From Pseudooceanicola algae (GTDB lineage: Bacteria > Pseudomonadota > Alphaproteobacteria > Rhodobacterales > Rhodobacteraceae), in the NCBI RefSeq assembly GCF_003590145.2, contig NZ_CP060436.1:2795001-2859000 (forward strand): 64,000 nt of DNA, given 5' to 3'. The notes beneath the pieces are model-generated. The model was not told the DNA's origin and searched no databases. It saw only the letters and a program-made list of their open reading frames with translations. The position numbers and the translations under genes are program-made. Below are positions 16,807 through 26,761 of the stretch, one piece after another (positions within the stretch are counted from its first letter, which is position 1; each line of letters starts with the position of its first letter).

Positions 16807-17679
16807 TCAGCCGACAGTTTTCTGGCGCGACAACTGCACCGCCAGGATGCCCGCCGCAACGATGGCCACCCCAACCAGATCCAGCGGGCCGATGGCCTCG
16901 CCCAGGATCAGGGCCGCGACCAGAACCCCGAAGAAGGGGTTCAGGAAATGGAAGGTCGCAGCCTTCACCGCCCCGATCCGGTTGACCAGCAGGAACCACA
17001 ACCAGGTGGCCGCCACGCCCGGCACCAGGACAGTATAGGAGAAGGCGGCAATCAAGCTCGGGCTCCAGGTCACATGCCAGGTTTCAAAGACCGAGGCGGC
17101 GATGGCCAGCGCCGCCGCACCGATCAACATCTGGTAGCCGACGACGCTCATCACGTTGCCCCCGCCCGAGGCGCCGCGCGCCGACAGGGTGGCCACGGCC
17201 AGCGCCGCCGTACCGATGATGCAGATCAGGATGCCGGTCAGGTCCGCCCCGCCGGAAATCCGCGTTCCCATGATCAAAGCTGCGCCGAGCACCCCCAGAA
17301 CAAGGCCCGAAACCGCCAGGGGGCGCAGCCTTTCGCCCAGCACGATCCAGCCGAACAGCCCGACCATCAGCGGCATGGTCGAGGCGATGATCGAGGCAAG
17401 CCCCGCTTCTATCCATTGCATCGCGATGAAGAACAGCCCCAGGTACAGCGCGTTCTGACAGATTCCGAAGATCACCGTGGCCTTCCATTGCGCCCGGTTC
17501 AGCCGCCAGCTTTGGCCCATGGCGCGGGCCAGGGCCAGGGCGATGAGCCCCGACAGCAGGAAGCGCAGCGACAGCGAATACATCGGCGGCGCATGGGCCA
17601 CGATGATCCGGGCCGAGGTAAAGGCCGAGGACCACATGAAGGCAAAGGCCAGCCCCATGGCGATGGCACGAATATCCAT
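16807..17679 (-). CDS. EamA/DMT-superfamily transporter
   Basis: Inner-membrane drug/metabolite transporter of 290 residues with ten predicted helices and two EamA repeats: helices 1-5 start at AIAMGLAFAFMWSSAFTSARI and helices 6-10 start at DLTGILICIIGTAALAVATL. The fifth-helix motif PLMVGLFGWIVLGERLRPLAV and its second-half counterpart LNPFFGVLVAALILGEAIGP are typical. The ATG at 17679 has GGAGAGGG upstream, so I prefer it to the longer starts at 17697 and 17805. It stands alone. Amino acids or other small metabolites are possible substrates; the sequence does not say which. Confidence 0.88.
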   Translation of the reverse strand: MDIRAIAMGLAFAFMWSSAFTSARIIVAHAPPMYSLSLRFLLSGLIALALARAMGQSWRLNRAQWKATVIFGICQNALYLGLFFIAMQWIEAGLASIIASTMPLMVGLFGWIVLGERLRPLAVSGLVLGVLGAALIMGTRISGGADLTGILICIIGTAALAVATLSARGASGGGNVMSVVGYQMLIGAAALAIAASVFETWHVTWSPSLIAAFSYTVLVPGVAATWLWFLLVNRIGAVKAATFHFLNPFFGVLVAALILGEAIGPLDLVGVAIVAAGILAVQLSRQKTVG

Positions 17680-17862
17680 TTTGTCCCTCTCCGACATACT
17701 GGGGCCGGAAGGGCGCCCCTCTGGCTGGGCGGAGATAACCAGAGCCCTTGTCGACAGGAAACCCCCCGCAGTCGCAGATGCGCCAGTGCGCGCCGTCGCG
17801 ACCACGCGCCTCCCGAAGGCAGCACGGAAAATTACTTAGTAAAAACATGCTGTTGAAACGCC

Positions 17863-17888
17863 AAAGGCCACCCGGGAGGGCGGCCTTT
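17863..17888 (-). terminator. Terminator of the HU gene
   Basis: AAAGGCC pairs with GGCCTTT, with an inner CCC/GGG stem. On the minus strand it is followed by GGCGTTTC. It lies about 65 bases after the HU stop and separates it from the EamA gene. Confidence 0.6.
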
Positions 17889-17952
17889 CAACATATCATA
17901 CCATGGCAGCCATGCAGGAGCATCAAGGCCAGGGAAGCGTCCCGCAGGTCGC

Positions 17953-18243
17953 TTATTCGCCGTTGACGCTGTCTTTCAGGGCCTTGGCGATGGTCATCTT
18001 GACGACCTTGTCGGCTTCTTTCTTGATCTGCGCACCGGTGGCCGGGTTGCGGACCATGCGCTCGGGGCGCTCGCGGCAGTAGATCTTGCCGACGCCGGGC
18101 AGGGTCACTGCGCCGCCTTCGGAGACTTCCTTGGTAATGATTGCCACCACGGCATCAAGCGCGGTGGAAGCGGTTTTCTTGTCTTCGCCCATTTCCTCGG
18201 CCAGTGCGGCTACGAGTTGGGTCTTGGTCATCGGCTTTGCCAT
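17953..18243 (-). CDS. HU-family DNA-binding protein
   Basis: Small histone-like nucleoid protein of 96 residues that bends and compacts DNA as a dimer. It begins MAKPMTKTQLVAALAEEMG and continues with DKKTASTALDAVVAIITKEV. The beta-arm region GKIYCRERPERMVRNPATG contains the RNPxTG motif whose proline inserts into DNA. The ATG at 18243 has AAAGGAG upstream; longer in-frame starts have no ribosome site. The arm reads CRERPERMVRN rather than the commoner xxRxAREGRN, a variant common in alphaproteobacteria. Stand-alone gene with its own terminator. Confidence 0.95.
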   Translation of the reverse strand: MAKPMTKTQLVAALAEEMGEDKKTASTALDAVVAIITKEVSEGGAVTLPGVGKIYCRERPERMVRNPATGAQIKKEADKVVKMTIAKALKDSVNGE

Positions 18244-18443
18244 TCGATGGTCTCCTTTCACTGCCCGATCTGTTGGGCCTCGTGCGGGGCATATAACCGG
18301 ATGTAGGGGAGCGACACAACAAATTGAGTATGTTTTCCTGCCTTTTTTGCCTTGCGATGCAGGGGAAGGCAGGGTCTCGCCGATCTGCACGGTTCACGGG
18401 AGCGCCAAAATCGGCATCGGTCGACAGCGCCCCCGCAAAGGTG

Positions 18444-19916
18444 TCACAGAAAGGCGGTTTCCTCGAAGCTGCGCAACTTGCGGCTGTGCAATCGCTCCAA
18501 CGGCATGTCGCGGAGGCTTTCCATTGCGCGAATCCCGATCATCAGGTGGCGCGAGACCTGCGTGGTGTAGAAATCGGACGCCATGCCGGGCAATTTCAGC
18601 TCTCCGTGCAGGGGCTTGTCACTGACGCACAGCAGCGTGCCATAGGGCACCCGGAACCGGAACCCATTGGCCGCGATGGTGGCACTTTCCATGTCCAGCG
18701 CAACGGCGCGGGATTGCGACAGGCGCTGCACCGGACCGGTCTGATCGCGCAGTTCCCAGTTGCGATTGTCGAGGCTGGCGACGGTGCCGGTGCGCATGAT
18801 CCGCTTCAGATCATAGCCTTCCAGCTGGGTCTCGGCCTCGACCGCCTCTTCCAGCGCAACCTGGATCTCGGCCAGGGCGGGGATCGGGACCCAGACCGGC
18901 AGATCGTCGTCCAGCACCTTGTCTTCGCGCAGATAGGCATGGGCGAGGACGAAATCGCCCAGGGTCTGCGAGTTGCGCAGCCCGGCACAATGGCCGACCA
19001 TGATCCAGGCATGGGGGCGCAACACGGCGATATGGTCGGTCGCGGTCTTGGCGTTGGACGGACCGACGCCGATATTGACCAGGGTGATCCCCATCGCCCC
19101 TTCGCGTTTCAGGTGGTAGGCGGGCATCTGCGGCGCCTTGGCAACCGGCGGGACCAGGTCGTTGGGGCCCGTGATCTCGACATTTCCGGTGGTGACGAAA
19201 CTGGTGTAGCCGCTGTCGGGATCGGCCAGCATGGCACGGGCGAAAGCTTCGAATTCCGAGACGTAGAACTGGTAGTTGGTGAACAGCACGTGGTTCTGGA
19301 AATGTTCGGGGTCTGTGGCCGTGTAGTGGCTGAGCCGGGCCAGTGAATAATCCACCCGCTGCGCGGTGAAGGGGGCCAGCGGTTCGACCCCGTCGGGGCC
19401 CGGCACGGCGATCCCGTTGACGATGTCGTCATTGGTATTGGTCAGGTCCGGCACGTCGAAGACATCGCGCAGGGTAAAGGCCGCAGCGCCTTCGTGGGGC
19501 ACGGTCACCGACGGGTCGCGGGCCACGGCGAAATGCACCGGCATCGGCGTATCCGACGGGCCAACCTGCACCGTGGTGCCGTAATTGCGGATCAGCTGGC
19601 CGATCTGCTGGATCAGGTAATTGCGGAACAGGTCCGGGCGCGTGATCGTCGCTGCATGGGTCCCCGGTGCCGCCACGTGACCAAAGCTGAGCCGGCTGTC
19701 GATCTTGGCAAAGCTCGTCGTGGTGATGCGAACCTCGGGATAAAAGGCACGGATACGCGCCTCTGGGCGGGTCGCGGTCAGCATCGCCTCCATGAAGCGG
19801 TCCTGAAGAAACCCCGCTGCCGTGTCGTAAAGCAAGATCAGGCGGTCGACCGCAGCCTCCGCATCGGTAAAGCTTTCCGTTTGCGGGACATCCGGGGTCA
19901 GAACACGCTCGGTCAT
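18444..19916 (-). CDS. amn: AMP nucleosidase
   Basis: Hydrolyses AMP to adenine and ribose-5-phosphate, adjusting adenylate pools. 490 residues, the expected length. An N-terminal regulatory domain (about 1-200, with FYPEVRITTTSFAKIDSRLSFG) is followed by a nucleoside-phosphorylase-like catalytic domain: HAWIMVGHCAGLRNSQTLGD near residue 320, and ALDMESATIAANGFRFRVPYGTLLCVSDKP near 430, with the MES motif that contacts ribose. The ATG at 19916 has AAGGAG 7 bases upstream. It lies 200 bases upstream of HU on the same strand with no obvious link. Confidence 0.95.
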   Translation of the reverse strand: MTERVLTPDVPQTESFTDAEAAVDRLILLYDTAAGFLQDRFMEAMLTATRPEARIRAFYPEVRITTTSFAKIDSRLSFGHVAAPGTHAATITRPDLFRNYLIQQIGQLIRNYGTTVQVGPSDTPMPVHFAVARDPSVTVPHEGAAAFTLRDVFDVPDLTNTNDDIVNGIAVPGPDGVEPLAPFTAQRVDYSLARLSHYTATDPEHFQNHVLFTNYQFYVSEFEAFARAMLADPDSGYTSFVTTGNVEITGPNDLVPPVAKAPQMPAYHLKREGAMGITLVNIGVGPSNAKTATDHIAVLRPHAWIMVGHCAGLRNSQTLGDFVLAHAYLREDKVLDDDLPVWVPIPALAEIQVALEEAVEAETQLEGYDLKRIMRTGTVASLDNRNWELRDQTGPVQRLSQSRAVALDMESATIAANGFRFRVPYGTLLCVSDKPLHGELKLPGMASDFYTTQVSRHLMIGIRAMESLRDMPLERLHSRKLRSFEETAFL

Positions 19917-20049
19917 CGGAATCTCCTTTTCGCCCTTTTTGTCCCGCCCGGCGCGAAGGTGCAAGCACAGGCGCAGCACTTGGCCCCTTAGGTTCCCCCG
20001 CCGTGCCACACCCCTTGCCTCTGCTGACGGGCGCGGCGAAACTGCTGGC

Positions 20050-20925
20050 ATGAACGCCCTGATGATTTCCTTCGGCCATGGCTATTCGGCCCGTGCCCTG
20101 ACCCCGATCCTTCTGGAGCAGGGCATGGCATTGCATGGCACCACCCGCAGCGATGAAAAACGCGCGGCCATCACCGCCAGCGGCGTGACGGCCCATGTCT
20201 TTCCCGGCGCGCCGCTGGAACCCCTGCTGGACCGCGCGACCCATCTGCTGATTTCCGCCGGCCCGGATGCGGAGGGCGACCCGGTGCTGCGCCACCTTGG
20301 CGCGGCGATTGCGGCGCGGGCGGGTCAGTTCGACTGGGTCGGCTACCTGTCCACCACCGGTGTCTACGGCGATCACGACGGCGATTGGGTGGACGAAACC
20401 ACGCCCCTGACCCCATCGACGCGACGCGGAACCTGGCGGATGCAGGCCGAGGCCGCCTGGTCCGCGATCCCCGGCCTGCCGTTGCATATATTCCGTCTTG
20501 CCGGGATCTATGGTCCGGGGCGCGGTCCCTTTGCCAAGGTGCGCGCCGGCACCGCGCGGCGCATCCTGAAGCCCGGTCAGGTCTTCAGCCGCATCCATGT
20601 CGAGGACATCGCCCAGACCCTTGCCGCCTCCATCGCGCATCCCGACCCCGGCGCGATCTACAATGTCTGCGACGACGACCCGGCCCCGCCGCAGGATGTG
20701 ATCGGCCATGCCGCCACCCTGCTGGGCCTGCCCCTGCCCGAAGCCGAGGATTTCGCATCCGCCGACATGACCCCCATGGCCCGCAGCTTCTACGCCGAAA
20801 GCAAGCGGGTGCGGAACAACCGCATCAAGGACGCACTTGGCGTCAAGCTGCGTTATCCGTCCTATCGGGACGGGCTCGCCGCGCTACTGGCGCTGGAACC
20901 GGCTGATGAAGCGGATAATAAATGA
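20050..20925 (+). CDS. NAD-dependent epimerase/dehydratase-like (extended SDR, YeeZ-like) protein
   Basis: 291-residue Rossmann protein. The N-terminus MISFGHGYSARALTPIL resembles the YeeZ-type GxGYxG nucleotide-binding loop. YLSTTGVYGDHDGDWVDETTPLTP near residue 100 and HIFRLAGIYGPGRGPF near 145 are typical of sugar-nucleotide epimerase relatives, and HVEDIAQTLAASI near 185 is another family mark. The canonical YxxxK is not obvious, so catalytic activity is uncertain. No good ribosome site precedes the ATG. It lies divergent from amn and 30 bases before the ExoD-family gene. Confidence 0.82.
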   Translation: MNALMISFGHGYSARALTPILLEQGMALHGTTRSDEKRAAITASGVTAHVFPGAPLEPLLDRATHLLISAGPDAEGDPVLRHLGAAIAARAGQFDWVGYLSTTGVYGDHDGDWVDETTPLTPSTRRGTWRMQAEAAWSAIPGLPLHIFRLAGIYGPGRGPFAKVRAGTARRILKPGQVFSRIHVEDIAQTLAASIAHPDPGAIYNVCDDDPAPPQDVIGHAATLLGLPLPEAEDFASADMTPMARSFYAESKRVRNNRIKDALGVKLRYPSYRDGLAALLALEPADEADNK

Positions 20926-20955
20926 ACCGGCAGCGTGCTGCCGCGTTGATCCGGC

Positions 20956-21597
20956 ATGACAGTGATTGAACCCGACACGACCGGTGGCGACAAACCGGGC
21001 AGCGATCCGCAATTGCGGTCCCTGGAAGAGATCCTCGACGCGGTCGCCGGCGCCGGAGAAGGCAAGTCCGTGTCGATCGGCGACGTGCTGTCCGAGATCG
21101 GCACGCGGAGTTTCTCACCCATCATCCTGGTGCCCTCGCTGATCCTGGTGTCGCCGCTGTCGGGGATCTTCGGCCTGCCGACCATCGGCGCGACGATCAT
21201 CTTCCTGATCACCGTGCAAAAGCTACTGGGGCGGCCGCATATCTGGGTCCCCTCCTGGCTGAAGCGGCGCGAGGTGGCCGCCGAACGGCTGGAGAAGACG
21301 CTCGACTGGCTGCGCAAGCCCTGCGCCTGGGTCGACAGGCACACCCGACGGCGCCTGTCGAACCTGCAAAGCAAACCCGCGCGGCTTGTCACGCTATGCC
21401 TGATCTGCCTGATCTGTCTGATCATCCCGGCGCTCGAGATCCTGCCGATGGTGACGTCGCTGTTTGCGACCGCGATCACCTTTCTTGCGATCGGGCTGCT
21501 GGCGCGGGACGGGTTGTTCACGCTGTTCGGCTACATCTGGACCGGCGCCAGCCTGGCTGCGATCTGGTGGCTGGTCAGCACCGGGGTCGGCGGCTAG
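20956..21597 (+). CDS. ExoD-family membrane protein
   Basis: 213-residue membrane protein of the exopolysaccharide-synthesis ExoD family. Diagnostic pieces are SIGDVLSEIGTRSFSPIILVPSLILVSPLSGIFGLPTIG (about residues 36-74) and SWLKRREVAAERLEKTLDWLRK. Three or four hydrophobic helices follow in the C-terminal half. Rhizobium ExoD mutants are altered in exopolysaccharide and sensitive to alkali, but the biochemical role is unknown. It ends with a 4-base convergent overlap with the transglutaminase-like gene. Confidence 0.85.
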   Translation: MTVIEPDTTGGDKPGSDPQLRSLEEILDAVAGAGEGKSVSIGDVLSEIGTRSFSPIILVPSLILVSPLSGIFGLPTIGATIIFLITVQKLLGRPHIWVPSWLKRREVAAERLEKTLDWLRKPCAWVDRHTRRRLSNLQSKPARLVTLCLICLICLIIPALEILPMVTSLFATAITFLAIGLLARDGLFTLFGYIWTGASLAAIWWLVSTGVGG

Positions 21598-22370
21598 ATG
21601 CGCTGAACATTGACCGACAGCGACACCATTTCGGCCGGCCCCTGAGATTCCATGAAGGCAATGTCATAGGCGTCGCGCCCCACGGCGATCACCGCCAGTC
21701 CGTCCGCGCCGCACATGCCGGTCGAGTCGACCAGATGCCAGGCATTGTCCAGCCAGACCTGAGCCACGGCGTGGAAATCCTGCGGTGTCACATCTGGTCC
21801 ATAGGCCGCCACCGCCCGCGCGGGAATACGCGCCGCCCGCGCCATTGTGCAGAACAGATGCGCGTAATCGCGACAGACCCCCTGCCGCCCGGCGAATGTT
21901 TCCAGCACGTTGGTATCCGCATCCGAACTGCCCGGCACGTAGGACAGCTCTGATTCGATCCAGTTGCGGATCGCGGCAATCTTCTGCCCGCCGGGCAAAT
22001 GGCCAAAGCGCTTGTCCACGAAGGCCACGAATTTGTCCGACTGGCAGTACCGAGAGGGGCGCAGATAAGGGGCGACATGGGCCGGAAGCTGGTGCAGCGG
22101 CATTGCCGACAGGCTTTCCAGATGCGCGGCGGGGCGCGTCACCTCGACCTCGGCCTGATAACGCAACTGCATCTCGTTGCCCGGAACGCGGGCCCAGATC
22201 CGTTCGCCGATCCCGGCATCGCCGGCGATCCGGTCAAGGATCGCATCGCCGAGGTCAAGGTGATGGGACAGGATCTGCTGGCCATCGGTCCCGGCCGCTT
22301 CCAGCGCAAGGAAAACCGTATCCGGCCCGTTCAGCCGGTAGTGCATCGAAACATCTATCGAAAGGCGCAT
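21594..22370 (-). CDS. Transglutaminase-like cysteine protease-fold protein
   Basis: 258-residue protein with a bacterial transglutaminase-like N-terminal beta domain (MRLSIDVSMHYRLNGPDTVFLALE) and a papain-like core. The triad is visible: Cys in AGRQGVCRDYAHLF, His in PQDFHAVAQVW and Asp in WHLVDSTG. DADTNVLETFAGRQGVCRD is typical of these proteins. The ATG at 22370 begins a conserved-looking N-terminus, with AAAGGA somewhat far upstream; longer in-frame starts add unconserved residues. Relatives act as peptidases or amidases, sometimes beside circular ATP-grasp genes, none of which is seen here. Confidence 0.88.
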   Translation of the reverse strand: MRLSIDVSMHYRLNGPDTVFLALEAAGTDGQQILSHHLDLGDAILDRIAGDAGIGERIWARVPGNEMQLRYQAEVEVTRPAAHLESLSAMPLHQLPAHVAPYLRPSRYCQSDKFVAFVDKRFGHLPGGQKIAAIRNWIESELSYVPGSSDADTNVLETFAGRQGVCRDYAHLFCTMARAARIPARAVAAYGPDVTPQDFHAVAQVWLDNAWHLVDSTGMCGADGLAVIAVGRDAYDIAFMESQGPAEMVSLSVNVQRI

Positions 22371-22526
22371 TGGGAAGGGTATCCTTTCTGGATACGGTCG
22401 CATGTGCTGGCGCGCGACCATCGGGCCATCGCCCTGAGACGCCCCTACCTGTCCTGCTGCCACTGTGCAATCAACCTTCGCGGGTCGGGTTTGTTCCGAT
22501 GCCGCCTTTCCGCCGACGGGACTGGA

Positions 22527-24452
22527 TCAGGCGCGCTTTTCCAGCCGCTCCACCCCGAGCACGTCCAGCACCCTGGCCTCGATATCCGCCGCACCGAGCT
22601 TTGCCACCGCGTACATATCCGCCGGGCTGGCCTGGTCGATGAAGATATCGGGCAGCACCATCGAGCGGTATTTCAGCCCCTGATCAAAGACGCCTTCGTC
22701 CGACAGAAGCTGCGCGACATGGCTGCCGAAACCGCCGACAGCGCCTTCTTCGATGGTGATGAGCGCCTCGTGATCGCGGGCAAGGCGCAGGATCAGGTCG
22801 CGGTCCAGTGGCTTGGCAAAGCGGGCATCTGCAATGGTGGGGGAAATTCCGCGGGCCGATAGCGCTTCGGCGGCTTTCAGGACCTCCCCCAGGCGGGTGC
22901 CGAAGGACAGGATCGCCACGCGCCCGCCCTCGCGGATCATGCGGCCCTTGCCGATTTCCAGCACCTCGCCCTTTTCGGGCATCTCGACACCCATGCCTTC
23001 GCCGCGCGGATAGCGGAAGGCGATGGGCCCGTCGTCATGAGCGGCTGCGGTGGCCACCATGTGCTTCAGCTCGGCCTCGTCGGCGGCGGCCATCACGACC
23101 ATGCCCGGCAGGTTCGCCATGTAGGCCACGTCGTAGCTGCCCGCATGGGTGGCGCCGTCAGCCCCGACCAGACCGGCGCGGTCGATGGCGAAACGCACCG
23201 GCAGGCGCTGGATCGCGACATCATGCACAACCTGGTCGTAGCCGCGTTGCAAAAAGGTCGAATACATCGCGCAGAAGGGCCGCATCCCCGCCGCCGCAAG
23301 ACCGGCGGCAAAGGTCACGCCATGCTGTTCGGCAATGCCCACGTCAAAGCAGCGCGACGGGAACCGTTCCGCCATCAGGCCCAGACCGGTGCCATCGGGC
23401 ATCGCCGCCGTGACGGCGCAGACGCGCGTATCCTCGGCCGCAAGGCGCACGAGTTCCTGGGCGAAGACGTTGGTATAGCTCGGCGCGTTGGAGGGCGCCT
23501 TGACCTGCTTGCCCGAGGGCACGTGGAATTTCGCCGTGGCATGCCCCTTGTCCGACGCACTTTCGGCGGGGGCATAGCCCTTGCCCTTCCTGGTCACCAC
23601 GTGGATCAGCACCGGGCCGGTCGCCCGCGCCTTGACCGTGCGCAGCACCGGCAACAGCTGCGTCATGTCATGGCCATCCAGCGGGCCGATGTAGGAAAAA
23701 CCGAGTTCCTCGAACAGGGTGCCGCCCACGGCGATGCCCTTGAGGATCTCCTTGGCGCGCTTGGCGCCTTCCTTGAAGGGCGGCGGCAGGAAGCTGGCCG
23801 CGCCCTTGGCAGCGGCCTTGAACTGATGGAAAGGCGCGCCGGAATAAAGCCGGGTCAGATAGCTCGACAATGCGCCGACCGGCGGGGCAATCGACATTTC
23901 ATTGTCGTTCAGGATGACGATCATCCGCTTTTTCAGATGCCCGGCGTTGTTCATCGCCTCGAAGGCCATGCCGGCGCTCATCGCGCCATCACCGATCACG
24001 GCAATCGCATCCCCCAGCCCTTCGGGCACCTGGCCACCCAGATCGCGGGCCACGGCAAAGCCGAGCGCGGCGGAAATCGAGGTCGAGCTATGGGCAGCCC
24101 CGAAGGGGTCAAAGGGGCTTTCCGAACGTTTGGTAAACCCCGACAGCCCGTCCTTCTGGCGCAGGGTCCGGATCCGGTCGCGCCGCCCGGTCAGGATCTT
24201 GTGCGGATAGGACTGGTGGCTGACATCCCAGATGATCTTGTCACGCGGCGCCTCGAAGACCGCATGCAGCGCCACGGTCAGTTCGACGACGCCCAGCCCC
24301 GCGCCAAGGTGACCGCCGGTTTCGCTGACGGCCGAAATCGTCTCGGCCCGCAATTCATCGGCGAGGCGGCGCAGCTCGGCATCCGACAGGGGTTTCATGT
24401 CGGCCGGGGAGACGACCCTGTCGAGCAGCGGTGTTTCGGGTCTGTCGGTCAT
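22527..24452 (-). CDS. dxs: 1-deoxy-D-xylulose-5-phosphate synthase
   Basis: TPP-dependent enzyme that condenses pyruvate and glyceraldehyde-3-phosphate to DXP, the first step of the MEP isoprenoid route and a source of thiamine and pyridoxal precursors. 641 residues. Visible motifs: [18 protein letters not shown], the TPP-binding [18 protein letters not shown], the transketolase pyrimidine domain ([20 protein letters not shown]) and the C-terminal [15 protein letters not shown]. The ATG at 24452 has CGGAGCC upstream. It follows xseB-ispA on the same strand, the common xseB-ispA-dxs order. Confidence 0.97.
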   Translation of the reverse strand: MTDRPETPLLDRVVSPADMKPLSDAELRRLADELRAETISAVSETGGHLGAGLGVVELTVALHAVFEAPRDKIIWDVSHQSYPHKILTGRRDRIRTLRQKDGLSGFTKRSESPFDPFGAAHSSTSISAALGFAVARDLGGQVPEGLGDAIAVIGDGAMSAGMAFEAMNNAGHLKKRMIVILNDNEMSIAPPVGALSSYLTRLYSGAPFHQFKAAAKGAASFLPPPFKEGAKRAKEILKGIAVGGTLFEELGFSYIGPLDGHDMTQLLPVLRTVKARATGPVLIHVVTRKGKGYAPAESASDKGHATAKFHVPSGKQVKAPSNAPSYTNVFAQELVRLAAEDTRVCAVTAAMPDGTGLGLMAERFPSRCFDVGIAEQHGVTFAAGLAAAGMRPFCAMYSTFLQRGYDQVVHDVAIQRLPVRFAIDRAGLVGADGATHAGSYDVAYMANLPGMVVMAAADEAELKHMVATAAAHDDGPIAFRYPRGEGMGVEMPEKGEVLEIGKGRMIREGGRVAILSFGTRLGEVLKAAEALSARGISPTIADARFAKPLDRDLILRLARDHEALITIEEGAVGGFGSHVAQLLSDEGVFDQGLKYRSMVLPDIFIDQASPADMYAVAKLGAADIEARVLDVLGVERLEKRA

Positions 24453-24522
24453 AATGGCTCCGCTTCGGTCTTCTGACTGGCCGTCTGGCTTGCGTGTCAC
24501 CGGCCGCAGCCTTGCCGTCGTC

Positions 24523-25401
24523 CTAGCTTTTGCGCGAGATAACGAAGCGCGCCGCCTGCCGCAAGTTCTGCGCATCATCCCCGTATAGGGTTAAGGCTTC
24601 GCAAGCCTCGTCGATCAACGCCTGCGCCCGGGCCCGCGCGGGTTCCAGGCCCATCAGGGACACGAAGGTGGCCTTGCCCGCATCGCTGTCCTTGCCCAGC
24701 CGCTTGCCGGCCGCCGCCTCGTCGCCTTCCACGTCAAGGATGTCGTCGGCAATCTGGAAGGCAAGGCCAAGTGCCGCCGCGTAACGGGCCATCGGCGCGG
24801 GATCGGCCCCGGCCATGATCGGCCCGGCGGTGGCGGACCATTCGAAAAGCGCCCCGGTCTTCAGCGCCTGAAGCTGCATGATCTGATCGAGGTCGAGCGG
24901 GGTCGCCGCGCTTTCCGCCGCAATGTCGAGCGCCTGTCCCAGCACCATACCCTGCCCGCCCGCCGCACGGGCAAGGCCCGCGATCAGGGTCAGGCGCCGG
25001 GTTTCGGGCAGATCGGCGCGGGCCAGCAGTTCGAACGCCAGGCTTTGCAGCGCATCGCCGGTCAGGATGCCCGTGGCTTCGTCCCATTTGACATGCACCG
25101 TGGGCTGGCCCCGGCGCAGGTCGTCGTCATCCATCGCCGGCAGGTCGTCATGAACAAGGCTGTAGCCATGGATCGCCTCGATCGCCGCCGCCGCGTCCAG
25201 CGCAGGCGCGCGCGCCACCCCATGCAGCTGAGCGCCCTCCAGCACCAGGAAGGCCCGCAACCGCTTGCCCCCGCCGACGCCATAGCGCATGGCCGCACCG
25301 GTGGTGCCGGTGAAATCGCCCAGCGCTTCGGTCAGCCGGTCCGACACGGCCTGCCCTGCCGCGCCCAGCGCCGCCTGGAAATCGGGACCCGGTCCGCCCA
25401 A
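24523..25401 (-). CDS. ispA: Farnesyl/geranyl diphosphate synthase
   Basis: Cytosolic prenyltransferase that builds geranyl and farnesyl diphosphate from IPP and DMAPP. 292 residues with both aspartate-rich motifs: [17 protein letters not shown] (FARM, about residue 85) and [13 protein letters not shown] (SARM, about 225), plus the GGGKRLR substrate site. No ATG fits the N-terminus. The TTG at 25401 lies 2 bases after the xseB stop, with AAGGG 8 bases before it, giving MGGPGPDFQ. The frame is open further up only as a shadow of xseB. It feeds quinones, undecaprenol and any carotenoids together with dxs. Confidence 0.95.
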   Translation of the reverse strand: MGGPGPDFQAALGAAGQAVSDRLTEALGDFTGTTGAAMRYGVGGGKRLRAFLVLEGAQLHGVARAPALDAAAAIEAIHGYSLVHDDLPAMDDDDLRRGQPTVHVKWDEATGILTGDALQSLAFELLARADLPETRRLTLIAGLARAAGGQGMVLGQALDIAAESAATPLDLDQIMQLQALKTGALFEWSATAGPIMAGADPAPMARYAAALGLAFQIADDILDVEGDEAAAGKRLGKDSDAGKATFVSLMGLEPARARAQALIDEACEALTLYGDDAQNLRQAARFVISRKS

Positions 25402-25403
25402 GA

Positions 25404-25646
25404 TCAGAGCCCTTCGACCGGGGTCAGACCCGCCGGGTTGCCGTCGCTGTCCAGCGTGATCGCCGCGACCTTTTCCTGCGCCTCGCCCAGCTTCTTTTCG
25501 CAATGCTTCTTCAGCTCGGCACCGCGTTCGTAAAGCGCGATGGAGGCTTCGAGTTCCACGTCGCCACGTTCCAGCTGACCGACGACGGATTCGAGCGCCT
25601 TCATGGCGGCTTCGAAGGACATCTCGGCAATGGGGGTATCGGTCAT
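25404..25646 (-). CDS. xseB: Exodeoxyribonuclease VII small subunit
   Basis: 80-residue helical subunit of ExoVII. The sequence MSFEAAMKALESVVGQLERGDVELEASIALYERGAELKKHCEKKL is a clear match to XseB, which wraps the large subunit XseA in a nuclease that degrades single-stranded DNA. xseA is not in this window. It is the first gene of the xseB-ispA-dxs operon, with GGAG before the ATG and only 2 bases before the ispA TTG. Confidence 0.95.
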   Translation of the reverse strand: MTDTPIAEMSFEAAMKALESVVGQLERGDVELEASIALYERGAELKKHCEKKLGEAQEKVAAITLDSDGNPAGLTPVEGL

Positions 25647-25798
25647 GGTCGGGCTCCGCGTTCAGGTTCGGGACAAGCATATCCGGGGCGCAGTCCGGGT
25701 TCAATTGTCCAAGGCAGCCGGCGTTTGGCGCGCGCCCCGCGACGGCCCCACAACCGGAGCGATTGACGCGGCGGGGCCGCCATGGCCATTCTGGCGGT

Positions 25799-26761
25799 AT
25801 GACCAGCCCTGCCCTTCATCCAGCCAAGGTCGCCCCGGAGGCGGCCATCGCCGCCGCCGAACTGGCCGAGACGCTGCTGGGGGATGCGAACGCCGAGCTG
25901 TCGCAGATCCTGCGCCTGCGCCCACAGCGTGGGGCGATCTTTTCCGGGCATTACCGGGGCCGGTCCGCAATTTTTCACCTTGCGCTGTCGCCACATGTCG
26001 CCCGCGCCCAGTTGCGCGGCGTGGAAGAGGCAACGCGACTGCGCGGCTACATGGCCGAGGGGCTCTACCGCGTGCCCGAACCCCTGGGGCTGCTGGACGA
26101 CGGCACCCTGCGCATCACGGCCCGCGCCGGCGGGCGCCCGGTGCTGGAATTCCTGATGAATGCCAAGCCCCGCCATCACGCCGACGTCGCCCCGCGGATG
26201 GCCGGCTGGCTGCTGCACCATGCTACGCCGACCCTGCGCTGGCGCGCCGTGAACCGGGGGCCCTGGCGCAAATGGGCGGCCGAAAGCGCCACGAAACAGC
26301 GCCACCCCGATCTGATCGAGCCCGAAGCGCGCCTGCTGGACCTGATGCAGAGGCTGTCCCACCGGCTGGAGGGCGACTGGCGGGTCAGCCTGGCCCATGG
26401 GGATTTCCACCCCAACAATCTGATCTGGAACAGGGGCCGTGATATCCTGTGGGGCATCGACATCAGCGCCTCGAGCACCGCGCCGATCTATCGCGATATG
26501 GCCCGCAACCTGGTTCATGCGGCCCGGCGCGGCGTGCTGCCCTCTGGCCAGCGCCTGTTCGGCGTGGACCGCGCCACTGTCGAGGCCTTTTGCGACGCCT
26601 TTGACATGTCCCCGGCCGAACGCGACGGGTTCCTGCCCTATTTCCTGTGTTACGAGACCCTGATCCGGGTCGAGGATGAAACGATCGGCCCCCGCCGCAT
26701 CGCCACCACCCGCGAGATGACGCTGGCGATGATCGAAGACATCGAATCCCTGCTGACCTAG
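25799..26761 (+). CDS. Aminoglycoside-phosphotransferase-fold (APH) family protein
   Basis: 320-residue protein with the kinase-like APH fold. The catalytic loop VSLAHGDFHPNNLIWN (about residues 197-212) and the metal-binding WGIDISASSTAPIYRDMARNL (normally IDxxxxxxGxxxxDLA) are present. The ATP-binding N-lobe is weak (RPQRGAIFSGHYRGRSAIFHLAL). Substrates of such proteins include aminoglycosides, homoserine, choline or sugars. Nothing here points to resistance, and a housekeeping small-molecule or sugar kinase is equally likely. It overlaps the convergent petR stop by 4 bases. Confidence 0.75.
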   Translation: MTSPALHPAKVAPEAAIAAAELAETLLGDANAELSQILRLRPQRGAIFSGHYRGRSAIFHLALSPHVARAQLRGVEEATRLRGYMAEGLYRVPEPLGLLDDGTLRITARAGGRPVLEFLMNAKPRHHADVAPRMAGWLLHHATPTLRWRAVNRGPWRKWAAESATKQRHPDLIEPEARLLDLMQRLSHRLEGDWRVSLAHGDFHPNNLIWNRGRDILWGIDISASSTAPIYRDMARNLVHAARRGVLPSGQRLFGVDRATVEAFCDAFDMSPAERDGFLPYFLCYETLIRVEDETIGPRRIATTREMTLAMIEDIESLLT